Assembly: GCA_003447295.1 (NCBI GenBank)
Contig: DLZQ01000066.1
Coordinates: 6,012 to 30,678, forward strand
DNA: 24,667 nucleotides
Reading direction: 5' to 3'
Source: Lachnospiraceae bacterium
GTDB taxonomy: Bacteria > Bacillota > Clostridia > Lachnospirales > Lachnospiraceae
A model generated the notes under the pieces. The model ran no database searches, was not told the DNA's origin, and saw only the letters and a program-made list of their open reading frames with translations. The position numbers were made by a program, and so were the translations under genes. Below are positions 1-7,711 of this stretch, in pieces. Position 1 is the first letter of the stretch; every line of letters begins with the position of its first letter.

Positions 1-203
1 CACGTAAGTAGCTGGCTCCGGTGAAAAGGGAAGCAGGTGTAAGTCCTGCACGAACTCGTCACCGTAATTAGGGAGCTGAAGCCGATAGATCACTGGGAGA
101 CCGGGAAGATGGCGGATGCAATGATCTTCAAGCCGGGAGACCTGCCTGAATGCTGTACAGAAACATTTGTTTCAAAGCCACGAGTAACTGGTTGTACGTG
201 TGG
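1..203 (+). promoter_or_regulatory. Cobalamin riboswitch (aptamer; 5' end may be cut by the window edge)
   Basis: The segment carries the conserved B12-box, AAGCCGGGAGACCTGCC at 130-146. Upstream lies the expected aptamer core, with GGGAAGCAGGTG near 28-39, a TCCTGCACGAACTCGTCACCGTAA segment near 44-67 and GGGAGC at 71-76. CACGTA (1-6) is exactly complementary to TACGTG (195-200) and could form the closing P1 helix, though P1 may extend upstream of the window. The location in front of a cobalamin operon, with an intrinsic terminator just downstream, fits feedback repression by adenosylcobalamin. The aptamer class is established knowledge; the P1 assignment is my inference. No promoter is visible because it would lie upstream of base 1. 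Confidence 0.95.
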
Positions 204-255
204 AATGCAGAAGCGACAGAAGCTTTTTTGCATTCGTTTCCCATGTGTACAAACC
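190..255 (+). promoter_or_regulatory. Candidate antiterminator of the riboswitch expression platform
   Basis: Bases 190-203 can pair with 241-255, giving about 14 pairs including three G-U wobbles and one bulged A at 253. The 3' strand of this helix takes up 251-255, the first bases of the terminator stem. Its 5' strand contains 195-200, the putative 3' strand of riboswitch helix P1. The P1 and antiterminator helices are therefore mutually exclusive, which is the usual logic of a ligand-OFF transcriptional switch. The pairing is seen directly in the sequence; its use in vivo is inferred. Confidence 0.6.
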
Positions 256-289
256 CTTTACCTGATACAGGAAAGGGTTTTTGTTTTTG
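251..289 (+). terminator. Intrinsic terminator of the cobalamin riboswitch
   Basis: AAACCCTTT (251-259) and CCTG (261-264) pair with CAGG (268-271) and AAAGGGTTT (272-280) around an ATA loop, with only A260 bulged. A T-rich tract, TTGTTTTTGTT, follows from 281. Because the hairpin lies between the aptamer and the first gene (start at 381), it should stop transcription when cobalamin is bound. Confidence 0.9.
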
Positions 290-380
290 TTGCGAAAAAC
301 ATGTTTCTGACTTACATATTTAAGAATACCGGGGCATCCCCGAAATGAAAAGAGACAGAAAAACTGTCAGAGGAGGAAAC

Positions 381-1619
381 ATGAAGAAAAGAATCGTAGC
401 AGTAGTATTGGCAACCGTACTGGGCGCTGTATGTATCACCGGATGCGGCAATACCCAGGAGACCGTAGAGAGCACTGCACAGGCAAGCACTGAGGCACAG
501 ACCACACAGGCAGAGACCGCAGGCACAGAGAGCAGTGAGGATGCAGATCAGGCAGCAGCCGATGAAGTAGCAGCATTGATCGATGCCATCTATGTGCAGG
601 AGAGAACTGAGAACACCGACAAGCAGTGTGCAGATGCCAAGGCAGCATGGGATGCACTGACCGACGCACAGAAGGAACTGGTAGAGGGAGAAAATGCAGA
701 TCCTGATTATTTCGGCAGAGATACCGGAGATGCTTCCAAGGATGATCCCCGCAATCAGGATGAGATCGGTGAGAACGAGATTCTGGTAGTAAGCTTCGGT
801 ACTTCCTTTAACGACAGCCGTGTGGCTGATATCAAGGGTATCGAGGATGCGATCGCAGCAGCCAATCCCGACTGGTCTGTAAGAAGAGCATTTACCGCAC
901 AGATCATCATCAACCATGTACAGGCAAGAGATGACGAGCATATCGACAATATGGAGCAGGCACTGGACCGCGCTGTGGCAAACGGTGTTAAGAACCTGGT
1001 AGTACAGCCTACCCATCTGATGCACGGGGCAGAGTATGATGAGCTGATGGAGGCAGTAGAAGCCTACAAGGATCAGTTCGCATCCGTAAAAGTCGCTGAA
1101 CCCCTGTTAGGTGAAGTGGGAGATGACGCAACCGTTGTCAATGAAGATAAGAAGGCAGTAGCAGAAGATCTGACCGCAGAAGCAGTAAAGACCGCTGGTT
1201 ATGACAGTCTGGATGCTGCAAAGGAAGATGGCGTGGCATTCGTATTCATGGGTCACGGAACTTCCCACACTGCAAAGGTATCTTACAGCCAGATGCAGAC
1301 CCAGATGAACGAACTGGGATATGAAAATGTATTCATCGGAACCGTAGAAGGTGAGCCGGAAGAGACCGCCTGTGAAGAAGTCATCAAGGCTGTTGCGGAA
1401 GCAGGTTACACCAAAGTGGTTCTTCGTCCCCTGATGGTAGTAGCAGGAGACCATGCTAACAATGATATGGCAGGCGAGGATGAGGATTCCTGGTTAAGCC
1501 AGTTCAATGCTTCCGGTAAGTTCGACAGCGTGGATACCCAGATCGCAGGTCTCGGTGAGATCAAGGCTATCCAGGATCTGTACGTGGCACATACCGCAGC
1601 AGCAATGGCTGAGAAATAA
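381..1619 (+). CDS. cbiK: Lipoprotein-anchored sirohydrochlorin cobaltochelatase CbiK
   Basis: CbiK inserts Co2+ into sirohydrochlorin, the entry step of the anaerobic corrin branch. The 412-residue protein is much longer than cytoplasmic CbiK (about 260 aa). It starts with a signal peptide ending in a lipobox (ITGC, Cys22). A Ser/Thr/Glu/Ala linker follows (about 25-58), then a small helical segment (about 60-105) containing DALTDAQKELV, which resembles helical repeats of Gram-positive surface proteins. The chelatase domain spans about 132-410. It keeps the family motifs: SFGTSF (138-143), a Glu at 218 in GAEYDE, FMGHGTSH with His292, and VAGDH with His358 followed by NDMAG. These match the active-site Glu and two His of Salmonella CbiK. 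Start 381 is preferred over an in-frame upstream ATG at 345 because AGAGGAGG (369-376) precedes it and the signal peptide begins there. First gene after the riboswitch. Export is predicted, not shown; a heme or iron role is possible, as proposed for periplasmic CbiK of Desulfovibrio. Confidence 0.93.
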   Translation: MKKRIVAVVLATVLGAVCITGCGNTQETVESTAQASTEAQTTQAETAGTESSEDADQAAADEVAALIDAIYVQERTENTDKQCADAKAAWDALTDAQKELVEGENADPDYFGRDTGDASKDDPRNQDEIGENEILVVSFGTSFNDSRVADIKGIEDAIAAANPDWSVRRAFTAQIIINHVQARDDEHIDNMEQALDRAVANGVKNLVVQPTHLMHGAEYDELMEAVEAYKDQFASVKVAEPLLGEVGDDATVVNEDKKAVAEDLTAEAVKTAGYDSLDAAKEDGVAFVFMGHGTSHTAKVSYSQMQTQMNELGYENVFIGTVEGEPEETACEEVIKAVAEAGYTKVVLRPLMVVAGDHANNDMAGEDEDSWLSQFNASGKFDSVDTQIAGLGEIKAIQDLYVAHTAAAMAEK

Positions 1620-1622
1620 ATA

Positions 1623-1660
1623 AGAATTAAAATAGGAATTAAAATAAGGATTAGAATAAG
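1623..1660 (+). repeat. Three imperfect 12-nt A-rich tandem units between genes
   Basis: The short gap after cbiK holds three consecutive units of the form AGAATTAAAATA, GGAATTAAAATA and AGGATTAGAATA. The last one supplies the only Shine-Dalgarno-like AAGGA (1646-1650), at a long distance (12 nt) from the next ATG at 1663. The repeat is seen directly; any effect on translation or spacing is speculation. Confidence 0.6.
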
Positions 1661-1662
1661 TA

Positions 1663-2607
1663 ATGAAAGCAAAGACAGTAATGAATAAAATCATAATCGT
1701 GGGCGGACTGAGTGCCTGTCTGCTGCTTGGCGGCTGTGGTGCCGGTCAGGCAGCGGATGCAACATCCGCAGAAAGCACGGTTGCCACACAGGAAAGTACT
1801 GTAACACCGACAGAGAGCACGGAAGCAGCGGAAACTGTCAGCACAGAGACTGCACAGAACGAAGCACAGCTTTTGGATGGTGTCTACACCGCTGAATTTT
1901 CCACGGACAGCTCCATGTTCCATGTCAGTGAAGCCTGTGACGGCAAGGGAACTCTGACGGTAAAGGATGGCGTTATGACCATTCACATTTCCTTAGGTTC
2001 CAAGAAGATCCTGAATCTCTATCCGGGTCTGGCGGAAGATGCAGCCAAAGATGGCGCAGTGCTACTTGAGCCAACCACGGATACCGTAACTTACAGCGAC
2101 GGCATGACGGAAGAAGTCTACGGCTTCGATGTACCGGTACCCGTGATCGGAGAGGAATTCGATCTGGCACTGATCGGTACCAAGGGAAAATGGTATGACC
2201 ATAAAGTAAAGGTATCCGATCCGGTAGCGGAAGACAGCCGGGAAGCTGCGAACGGTTCCTTTGATATGAGTGCGCTGGCAGATGGCAGCTACACCATCGA
2301 ACTGACTATGGAGGGCGGAAGCGGCAGAGCCTCTATCCAGTCCCCCGCACAGCTTGCGATAGCTGACGGAGCGGCAACGGCGACTCTGGAATGGAGCAGC
2401 CCGAACTATGACTATATGCTGGTGAACGGTGAAAAATATCTGCCGGTAAATACGGAAGGCAATTCCGTATTTGAAGTGCCGGTGGAAGCGCTGGATGCAC
2501 CCCTTACCATGATCGGTGATACTGTGGCAATGAGCACACCTCATGAGGTGGAATACACCGTAACTTTCCATTCTGAGACACTTGAGAGTGCAGAGAGCGG
2601 CAAGTAA
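1663..2607 (+). CDS. Lipoprotein with two tandem NEAT-like beta domains, ligand unknown
   Basis: I do not recognise a named family with certainty. The 314-residue protein has a lipoprotein signal peptide (lipobox LGGC, Cys25) and a Thr/Ser/Glu-rich linker (about 33-68). Two domains of similar layout follow, at about 70-187 and 206-304. Each begins with a DGxYT motif (LDGVYTAEF; ADGSYTIEL), continues with a 'L.V.DG..T' strand pair, and ends with a 'F.VPV' strand and a late strand. The layout recalls NEAT heme-binding domains of Gram-positive bacteria, but I cannot see an unambiguous heme-iron Tyr motif. Placed between exported CbiK and an ABC importer, it is a candidate surface receptor for a tetrapyrrole, metal chelate or corrinoid. 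The start at 1663 lacks a well-spaced ribosome binding site; an in-frame ATG at 1681 is an alternative and would keep the signal peptide. Confidence 0.8.
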   Translation: MKAKTVMNKIIIVGGLSACLLLGGCGAGQAADATSAESTVATQESTVTPTESTEAAETVSTETAQNEAQLLDGVYTAEFSTDSSMFHVSEACDGKGTLTVKDGVMTIHISLGSKKILNLYPGLAEDAAKDGAVLLEPTTDTVTYSDGMTEEVYGFDVPVPVIGEEFDLALIGTKGKWYDHKVKVSDPVAEDSREAANGSFDMSALADGSYTIELTMEGGSGRASIQSPAQLAIADGAATATLEWSSPNYDYMLVNGEKYLPVNTEGNSVFEVPVEALDAPLTMIGDTVAMSTPHEVEYTVTFHSETLESAESGK

Positions 2608-2643
2608 TACACATTGGTGCCTGCGGCTCAAATATTGCAGGCT

Positions 2644-3864
2644 ATGAAAGGCATGAAAACTTTGAGGTCAGGAAGAAATAGAAGAAAATGGATCTATGTT
2701 CTGCTTCTTATGGGACTGCTGGGGCTTAGCGGCTGCGGCAGTCCTTCTTCTGCTTCTATGGAGACATCGTCGGAAGTACCAGCGGAGGTTACCCGGGCAG
2801 CAGAGACTACGCAGGAAGAACAGACAGAATTAGTAAAAACAGGCAGCATGGAGCTGCAATATGCGGAAAATTTTACAGTGGACTATTACGAAGATGGTTA
2901 TAAGATGCTGACAACGCTTCCCGACAGTAAACGGTATCTGTTAGTGCCGGAAGGACAGCCGGTGCCACGGGGACTGGATGAGGATGTCAGTATCTTGCAG
3001 GAACCGCTTCAAAATATATATCTGGTGGCATCCGGGGTGATGGATATGTTTGCTTCCGTGGATGCTGTGGATCAGATCCGGTTTTCCGGGCAGAAGCAGG
3101 AGAACTGGTACATTCAGACAGCAAAGGATGCCATGGCGGCAGGGAACATGATCTATGCCGGAAAATACAGTAAACCGGATTATGAATTACTGGTGTCCGA
3201 AGGCTGTGATCTGACGATCGAGAACCGGATGATCACGCACTCGCCGGAGGTGGTGGAAATGCTTCAAAGCTTTGACATTCCGGTGATGATCGAATATTCC
3301 AGCTATGAAAAACATCCTTTGGGAAAAGTGGAATGGGTCAAATTTTTCGGAGCCCTGACCGGCAAAGAAGCGGAGGCAGAAGAAGCCTTTGCGGAGCAGA
3401 CAGAGATTCTGGAAGAGGTAGAAAGCGGGGAAAAAACAGGGAAGACCATAGCATTTTTCTATGTCACTTCCAACGGACTGATCCAGGTACGGCAGAGCAC
3501 GGATTATATTCCGAAGCTGATCGAACTGGCAGGTGGAAGATACATTTTTGAGGATCTTGAGGATAGCGGAAGCGGACGCTCCACACTGAACATGCAGGTC
3601 GAAGATTTCTATGCCGGGGCGAAGGACGCAGACATACTGATCTACAACAGCTCGATCGACGGTGGTGTGACCACGGTGGACGAGCTGATCGGCAAATGCA
3701 ATATTCTAAAAGATTTCAAGGCGGTACAGGAGGGGCAGGTCTATTGCACCACCAACGATATGTACCAGCAGTCCATGGCGATCGGGTATTTATTGCAGGA
3801 TATGCATACGGTGTTAACGGACGGTGATACCGCTAAGCTGCGCTATCTGTTTCTCTTACAGTAA
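2644..3864 (+). CDS. ABC transporter solute-binding lipoprotein (BtuF/FepB-like fold)
   Basis: The predicted 406-residue lipoprotein has an Arg/Lys-rich N-terminus, a hydrophobic stretch and the lipobox LSGC (Cys31). A Ser/Thr/Glu linker leads into a solute-binding domain of the cluster-A-II (PF01497) type used by corrinoid, heme and siderophore importers. Supporting features are the rigid-helix two-lobe arrangement, 'KPDYELLVSEGCDLTIEN' at the first lobe, 'PKLIELAGGRYIF' near the second and a C-terminal 'ADILIYNSS...FKAVQEGQVY' segment. It is followed by the matching permease and ATPase. The ligand cannot be read from sequence: a riboswitch-controlled cobalamin operon suggests a corrinoid or cobalt-tetrapyrrole. 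Start choice is uncertain: ATG 2644, ATG 2653 and an in-frame TTG at 2614 all lack a strong ribosome binding site, and all retain the signal peptide. Confidence 0.88.
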   Translation: MKGMKTLRSGRNRRKWIYVLLLMGLLGLSGCGSPSSASMETSSEVPAEVTRAAETTQEEQTELVKTGSMELQYAENFTVDYYEDGYKMLTTLPDSKRYLLVPEGQPVPRGLDEDVSILQEPLQNIYLVASGVMDMFASVDAVDQIRFSGQKQENWYIQTAKDAMAAGNMIYAGKYSKPDYELLVSEGCDLTIENRMITHSPEVVEMLQSFDIPVMIEYSSYEKHPLGKVEWVKFFGALTGKEAEAEEAFAEQTEILEEVESGEKTGKTIAFFYVTSNGLIQVRQSTDYIPKLIELAGGRYIFEDLEDSGSGRSTLNMQVEDFYAGAKDADILIYNSSIDGGVTTVDELIGKCNILKDFKAVQEGQVYCTTNDMYQQSMAIGYLLQDMHTVLTDGDTAKLRYLFLLQ

Positions 3865-3902
3865 GAGGGAGGACTTAGCAACACAGCGTAAGTATAAGAG
3901 CG

Positions 3903-3957
3903 TTAGAATGAGATTAGAATGTGATTGGAATACAATTGGAATACGAATAGGAAAAAA
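3903..3957 (+). repeat. Five phased 11-nt imperfect tandem units upstream of the permease gene
   Basis: The gap between the binding-protein and permease genes contains successive 11-nt units: TTAGAATGAGA (3903), TTAGAATGTGA (3914), TTGGAATACAA (3925), TTGGAATACGA (3936) and a decayed ATAGGAAAAAA (3947). The array runs directly into the AAGGAG ribosome binding site of the gene at 3969. The gradual divergence suggests old slippage or duplication. No function is visible. Confidence 0.7.
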
Positions 3958-3968
3958 AGGAGAAAAAC

Positions 3969-4985
3969 ATGCAGCAGCGCAGGAAAATCAGATATCTCAT
4001 AGCGTTTGTTCTATTGACGGCAGGCATTCTCGTGCTGCTGCTTTGTAATATAGGGATCGGAACAGTGAAGATCCCGCTGACAGAAATACTGACTACGGGA
4101 AGAACCAAAGAAGGCATGAATGCCAGAATCCTGTGGGAAATCCGCTTTCCCCGGACACTGGCGGCAGGGATCCTGGGCGGAGCACTGGCGTTAGCCGGGT
4201 ATCTGCTTCAGACCTTTTTCCATAATCCCATAGCAGGACCCTTCGTTTTAGGAATTTCTTCCGGGGCGAAGATGGTAGTGGCACTGGTGATGGTATTTTT
4301 GCTTGGGAATACGATCCGGGTCAGCTCCGGACTGTTGATCCTGGCGGCATTTTTAGGAGCTATGTTGTCCATGGGATTTGTACTTCTCATGGCGAGGAAG
4401 GTAGACAGTATGTCCATGCTGGTGGTCAGTGGCGTGATGATCGGTTACATCTGTTCCGCCATTACGGAACTGGTGGTGACTTTCGCGGAGGACGCGGATA
4501 TCGTGAATCTCCACAACTGGTCAAGAGGAAGCTTTTCCGGAATGACCTGGGACAATGTGAAAGTGATGAGTATCGTGGTGGCAGTGACTTTTCTTATGGT
4601 GATCCTGTTAGCAAAGCCGCTGGAAGCCTACCAGTTGGGTGAGACGTATGCACAGAATCTGGGAGTGAATATCCGGACATTGCGGATCCTGCTGGTGGTG
4701 CTGTCCAGCGTACTTTCGGCATGCATCGTGGCATTTGCCGGACCCATCTCTTTTGTGGGGATCGCCGTGCCACAGCTGATCCGTAAATTATTTGGCACTA
4801 CAAAACCGTTACTCATGATACCGGCATGTTTCTTGGGAGGCAGTGTGTTCTGCCTGTTCTGCGATCTGCTGGCGAGAACCTGGATGGCACCCACAGAGCT
4901 AGGTATCAGCACAGTGACGGCAATCTTCGGAGCACCGGTGGTATTGTGGATCATGGTATCCAAAAGCAGACGGGAGCGTGGATAA
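3969..4985 (+). CDS. FecCD/BtuC-family ABC transporter permease
   Basis: This 338-residue integral membrane protein is the usual length for the FecCD/BtuC family and has about ten hydrophobic segments. Family landmarks are RFPRTLAAGILGGALALAG (59-77), NPIAGPFVLGISSGA (86-100) and the coupling-helix region GPISFVGIAVPQLIRKLFG toward the C-terminus. It would dimerise to form the pore of an importer for corrinoids, heme or metal chelates. AAGGAG sits about 7 nt before ATG 3969. Its stop overlaps the next gene by 8 nt if that gene starts at GTG 4978, so permease and ATPase are probably translationally coupled. Calling it btuC would be reasonable by context, but the substrate is not proven. Confidence 0.93.
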   Translation: MQQRRKIRYLIAFVLLTAGILVLLLCNIGIGTVKIPLTEILTTGRTKEGMNARILWEIRFPRTLAAGILGGALALAGYLLQTFFHNPIAGPFVLGISSGAKMVVALVMVFLLGNTIRVSSGLLILAAFLGAMLSMGFVLLMARKVDSMSMLVVSGVMIGYICSAITELVVTFAEDADIVNLHNWSRGSFSGMTWDNVKVMSIVVAVTFLMVILLAKPLEAYQLGETYAQNLGVNIRTLRILLVVLSSVLSACIVAFAGPISFVGIAVPQLIRKLFGTTKPLLMIPACFLGGSVFCLFCDLLARTWMAPTELGISTVTAIFGAPVVLWIMVSKSRRERG

Positions 4986-6102
4986 CTTACCTATGAAGAC
5001 GCAGAAGCCTTATTATATTACAACGGAAAAAATAAGCGTGGGCTATGACGGAAAGCCTCTGATCGAAGAAGTGGAGATCGCACTCAGGAAGGGAGAGATC
5101 CTGACATTACTGGGACCTAACGGTGCTGGAAAATCCACGATCTTAAAAAGCATTGCGAGACAGCTGTCCCTGATCGCGGGAACGGTGCGGCTGGACGGAG
5201 AAGATATGCGGACACTCACCGGGGCGGAACTGTCGAAAAAAATGGCAGTGGTAATGACGCAACGTCTGCGGGGGGAATTGATGACCTGCGAGGATGTGGT
5301 TGCCACCGGAAGATACCCCTACACAGGGCGTTTCGGCGTGCTGCGGGCAGATGATCATGCAGCGGTTCAAAACGCCATGGAACTGGTGCAGGTGGCGGAG
5401 ATTGGGGATTCTCTATTTGACCGGATCAGTGACGGACAGAGACAGCGGGTGATGTTAGCCAGAGCCATCTGTCAGGAGCCGGAGATATTGATCCTGGACG
5501 AGCCGACTTCTTATCTGGATGTGCGGCATAAACTGGAATTTTTATCGATCCTGCAAAAGCTGTGCAGGGAGAATGAGCTTACGGTGATCCTGTCCTTACA
5601 TGAACTGGAGCTGGCGGAGAAGATCTCCGATAGGATCCTGTGTGTGAACGGCAGGGCAGTGGACCGGATCGGAACGCCGGAGGAAGTCATGACAGCCGGC
5701 TATATCACCGAACTCTATGGCATCCGGATGGGAAGCTATGATGAGGGCAGCAGTGATATGGAGCTGGCGGCGCCGGAAGGAGCACCACAGGTCTTCGTGA
5801 TCGCCGGAGCCGGAAGCGGACGGAAAATTTACCGACGCTTACAGAGAGCGGGAATCCCCTTTGTTACTGGAATCCTATATGAAAATGACCTGGATTATCC
5901 CGTGGCGAAGGCACTGGCGGCGGAGGTGATCGCAGAGTGTCCTTTTGAGCCGGTGGCACAGAAAAAAATACAGGCGGCGAGGAAACAGCTGGAAAAGTGC
6001 AACCGCGTTATCTGCTGCCGGGAGAATTTCGGCAGTCTGGAAACTTATCAGAGAGAGCTTTTAGAGTACGCAGAACAACTGGGGAAGCAGATAGAAAGAT
6101 AG
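4978..6102 (+). CDS. ABC transporter ATPase with an additional C-terminal domain
   Basis: The 374-residue protein has a full nucleotide-binding domain: Walker [10 protein letters not shown] (46-54), Q-loop near Gln95, signature ISDGQRQR (150-157), Walker [13 protein letters not shown] (170-181) and switch His in LSLHE (206-210). The signature has Asp where LSGGQ has its first Gly. After the core (ending near 262) comes an extension of about 105 residues starting [12 protein letters not shown] (270-281), with a Gly-rich turn and the segment [17 protein letters not shown]; typical BtuD or FecE proteins of about 255-265 aa lack it. The extension looks like a compact alpha/beta domain of unknown role. 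GTG 4978 overlaps the permease stop; ATG 4993 is an alternative start with no better ribosome binding site. Confidence 0.92.
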   Translation: MDNLPMKTQKPYYITTEKISVGYDGKPLIEEVEIALRKGEILTLLGPNGAGKSTILKSIARQLSLIAGTVRLDGEDMRTLTGAELSKKMAVVMTQRLRGELMTCEDVVATGRYPYTGRFGVLRADDHAAVQNAMELVQVAEIGDSLFDRISDGQRQRVMLARAICQEPEILILDEPTSYLDVRHKLEFLSILQKLCRENELTVILSLHELELAEKISDRILCVNGRAVDRIGTPEEVMTAGYITELYGIRMGSYDEGSSDMELAAPEGAPQVFVIAGAGSGRKIYRRLQRAGIPFVTGILYENDLDYPVAKALAAEVIAECPFEPVAQKKIQAARKQLEKCNRVICCRENFGSLETYQRELLEYAEQLGKQIER

Positions 6103-6187
6103 AAAGCCCATAGTAACAGAGCAGGGCTGGAAAACAGAGAAACGAAATTCCCGGGATGTCGGTAGCATCTGTGGGATGGAGAAAACG

Positions 6188-7711
6188 ATGGCAAAAGTTA
6201 TTATGATACAGGGCACCATGTCCGGTGCCGGGAAAAGTCTCCTGGTGGCGGGGCTATGCCGGATCTTTCGGCAGGACGGTTACCGGGTCGCCCCTTTTAA
6301 ATCACAGAATATGGCACTCAATTCCTATATCACCAAAGAAGGACTGGAAATGGGCAGGGCGCAGGTGATGCAGGCGGAAGCGGCAGGGATCGAACCGATG
6401 GTGTGCATGAACCCTATTTTGCTAAAGCCCACCAGCCATACCGGATCCCAGGTCATCGTGAACGGGGAGGTACGGGGAAATCTGTCCGCCAGAGACTATT
6501 TTGCCCACAAGACGGAACTGATCCCGGATATCAAGGCAGCTTTCCGCAAGCTGGAAACTTATGCGGATATTATTGTCATCGAGGGCGCTGGAAGCCCGGC
6601 AGAGATCAATCTGAAGCAGAATGACATCGTAAATATGGGAATGGCGGAGATGGTGGATGCACCGGTACTTTTAGTGGGAGACATTGACAGAGGCGGCGTG
6701 TTCGCACAGCTTTTGGGAACACTGATGCTGCTGACCGAAGAGGAACGGGAGCGGGTAAAGGGATTGATCATCAACAAATTCCGTGGAGACAGCACAATTT
6801 TAGATCCCGGCATTCAGATGTTAACAGAACGGGGGCAGGTGCCGGTGCTGGGAACCGTACCTTATATGGAACTTACGCTGGAAGATGAGGACAGTCTGAC
6901 GGACCGTTTTGATGCAAAACATGTGGGGAAGATCGATCTGGCGGTGATCCACTATCCCAGAATTTCAAATTTTACGGATTTTGATGTGTTTGAGCAGATG
7001 CCGGAGGTCAGTGTCCGGTATGTGACGAATGTAAGAGAGCTGGGGACGCCGGATCTGATATTTCTCCCCGGCAGTAAAAATACCATGGGAGATCTGAAAT
7101 GGATGCGGCAGAACGGACTGGAGGCAGCGGTAAAACGGGTTGCGGGAAAAGTTCCCATTTTCGGGATCTGCGGAGGCTATCAGATGTTAGGCTGTGAGAT
7201 CGCAGATCCGGCTGGCATGGAGGAAGGCGGACAGATCCGCGGCATGGAGCTGCTTCCGGTACGGACAGTGCTGCAGAAGGAGAAGCACCGCTGCCAGACA
7301 GATGGAACTCTGGACGCGGTGGAGGGTATTTTCTCCGGACTTACGGGATGTAAGTTTGCCGGATATGAGATCCATATGGGACAGACAGTGTATTGCAACG
7401 GGGACGGCAGCGGTGCGAAGGGGACAGTGGACAAGGCAGCCAGACCGGCAAATGGTGCAGAAAATGTAGTCAGTGACTCCACCGGCAGAATCTACGGCTC
7501 CTATATCCACGGTCTGTTCGACAAGGGAGAGATCGCCGGGCGTATGATACAGACCCTGGCCTGGGAAAAGGGCATCTCTCTGGAGGATGGTGTCTGGGAG
7601 GATTACCGCATCATTAAGGAAAGACAATACGATAAACTGGCAGATACCCTACGGGAATATCTGCGTATGGAGGACATCTATGGAATGCTCAGAGAAGCCC
7701 GTATTTCATAA
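6188..7711 (+). CDS. cbiP: Cobyric acid synthase CbiP
   Basis: CbiP amidates side chains b, d, e and g of adenosylcobyrinic acid a,c-diamide, using ATP and glutamine. The 507-residue length is typical. The N-terminal dethiobiotin-synthetase-like ATPase domain opens with GTMSGAGKS (9-17) and has [11 protein letters not shown] (37-47). The C-terminal glutamine amidotransferase domain carries the nucleophile Cys328 in [10 protein letters not shown] and His441 in SYIHGLF. ATG 6188 is chosen over an in-frame ATG at 6176 because GGAG (6178-6181) lies 6 nt upstream of it and the P-loop then begins at the usual place. About 85 nt separate it from the ATPase gene, with no clear terminator. A Gly/Ala/Asp-rich stretch (about 403-430) looks like a lineage-specific loop insertion. 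The end overlaps cobT by 32 nt. Confidence 0.97.
   Translation: MAKVIMIQGTMSGAGKSLLVAGLCRIFRQDGYRVAPFKSQNMALNSYITKEGLEMGRAQVMQAEAAGIEPMVCMNPILLKPTSHTGSQVIVNGEVRGNLSARDYFAHKTELIPDIKAAFRKLETYADIIVIEGAGSPAEINLKQNDIVNMGMAEMVDAPVLLVGDIDRGGVFAQLLGTLMLLTEEERERVKGLIINKFRGDSTILDPGIQMLTERGQVPVLGTVPYMELTLEDEDSLTDRFDAKHVGKIDLAVIHYPRISNFTDFDVFEQMPEVSVRYVTNVRELGTPDLIFLPGSKNTMGDLKWMRQNGLEAAVKRVAGKVPIFGICGGYQMLGCEIADPAGMEEGGQIRGMELLPVRTVLQKEKHRCQTDGTLDAVEGIFSGLTGCKFAGYEIHMGQTVYCNGDGSGAKGTVDKAARPANGAENVVSDSTGRIYGSYIHGLFDKGEIAGRMIQTLAWEKGISLEDGVWEDYRIIKERQYDKLADTLREYLRMEDIYGMLREARIS

Noticed and set aside
109..348. Small open frame on the + strand inside the leader
   Set aside because: It runs through the riboswitch B12-box and the terminator hairpin, has no ribosome binding site and gives a low-complexity Phe/Val-rich peptide; the RNA elements explain the sequence.
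312..1025. 237-codon - strand frame opposite cbiK
   Set aside because: It is a Cys/Leu-rich shadow of the alternate frame and covers the signal peptide and linker of a well-supported lipoprotein gene.
1623..1660. Short repeats considered as a CRISPR array or iteron cluster
   Set aside because: Units are only 11-12 nt, imperfect, and have no spacers; the same holds for 3903-3957 and 14301-14334. There are no cas or replication genes nearby.
6103..6187. Gap between the ATPase gene and cbiP checked for a second riboswitch or promoter
   Set aside because: No B12-box, no hairpin with a T-tract and no convincing -10/-35 pair were seen.
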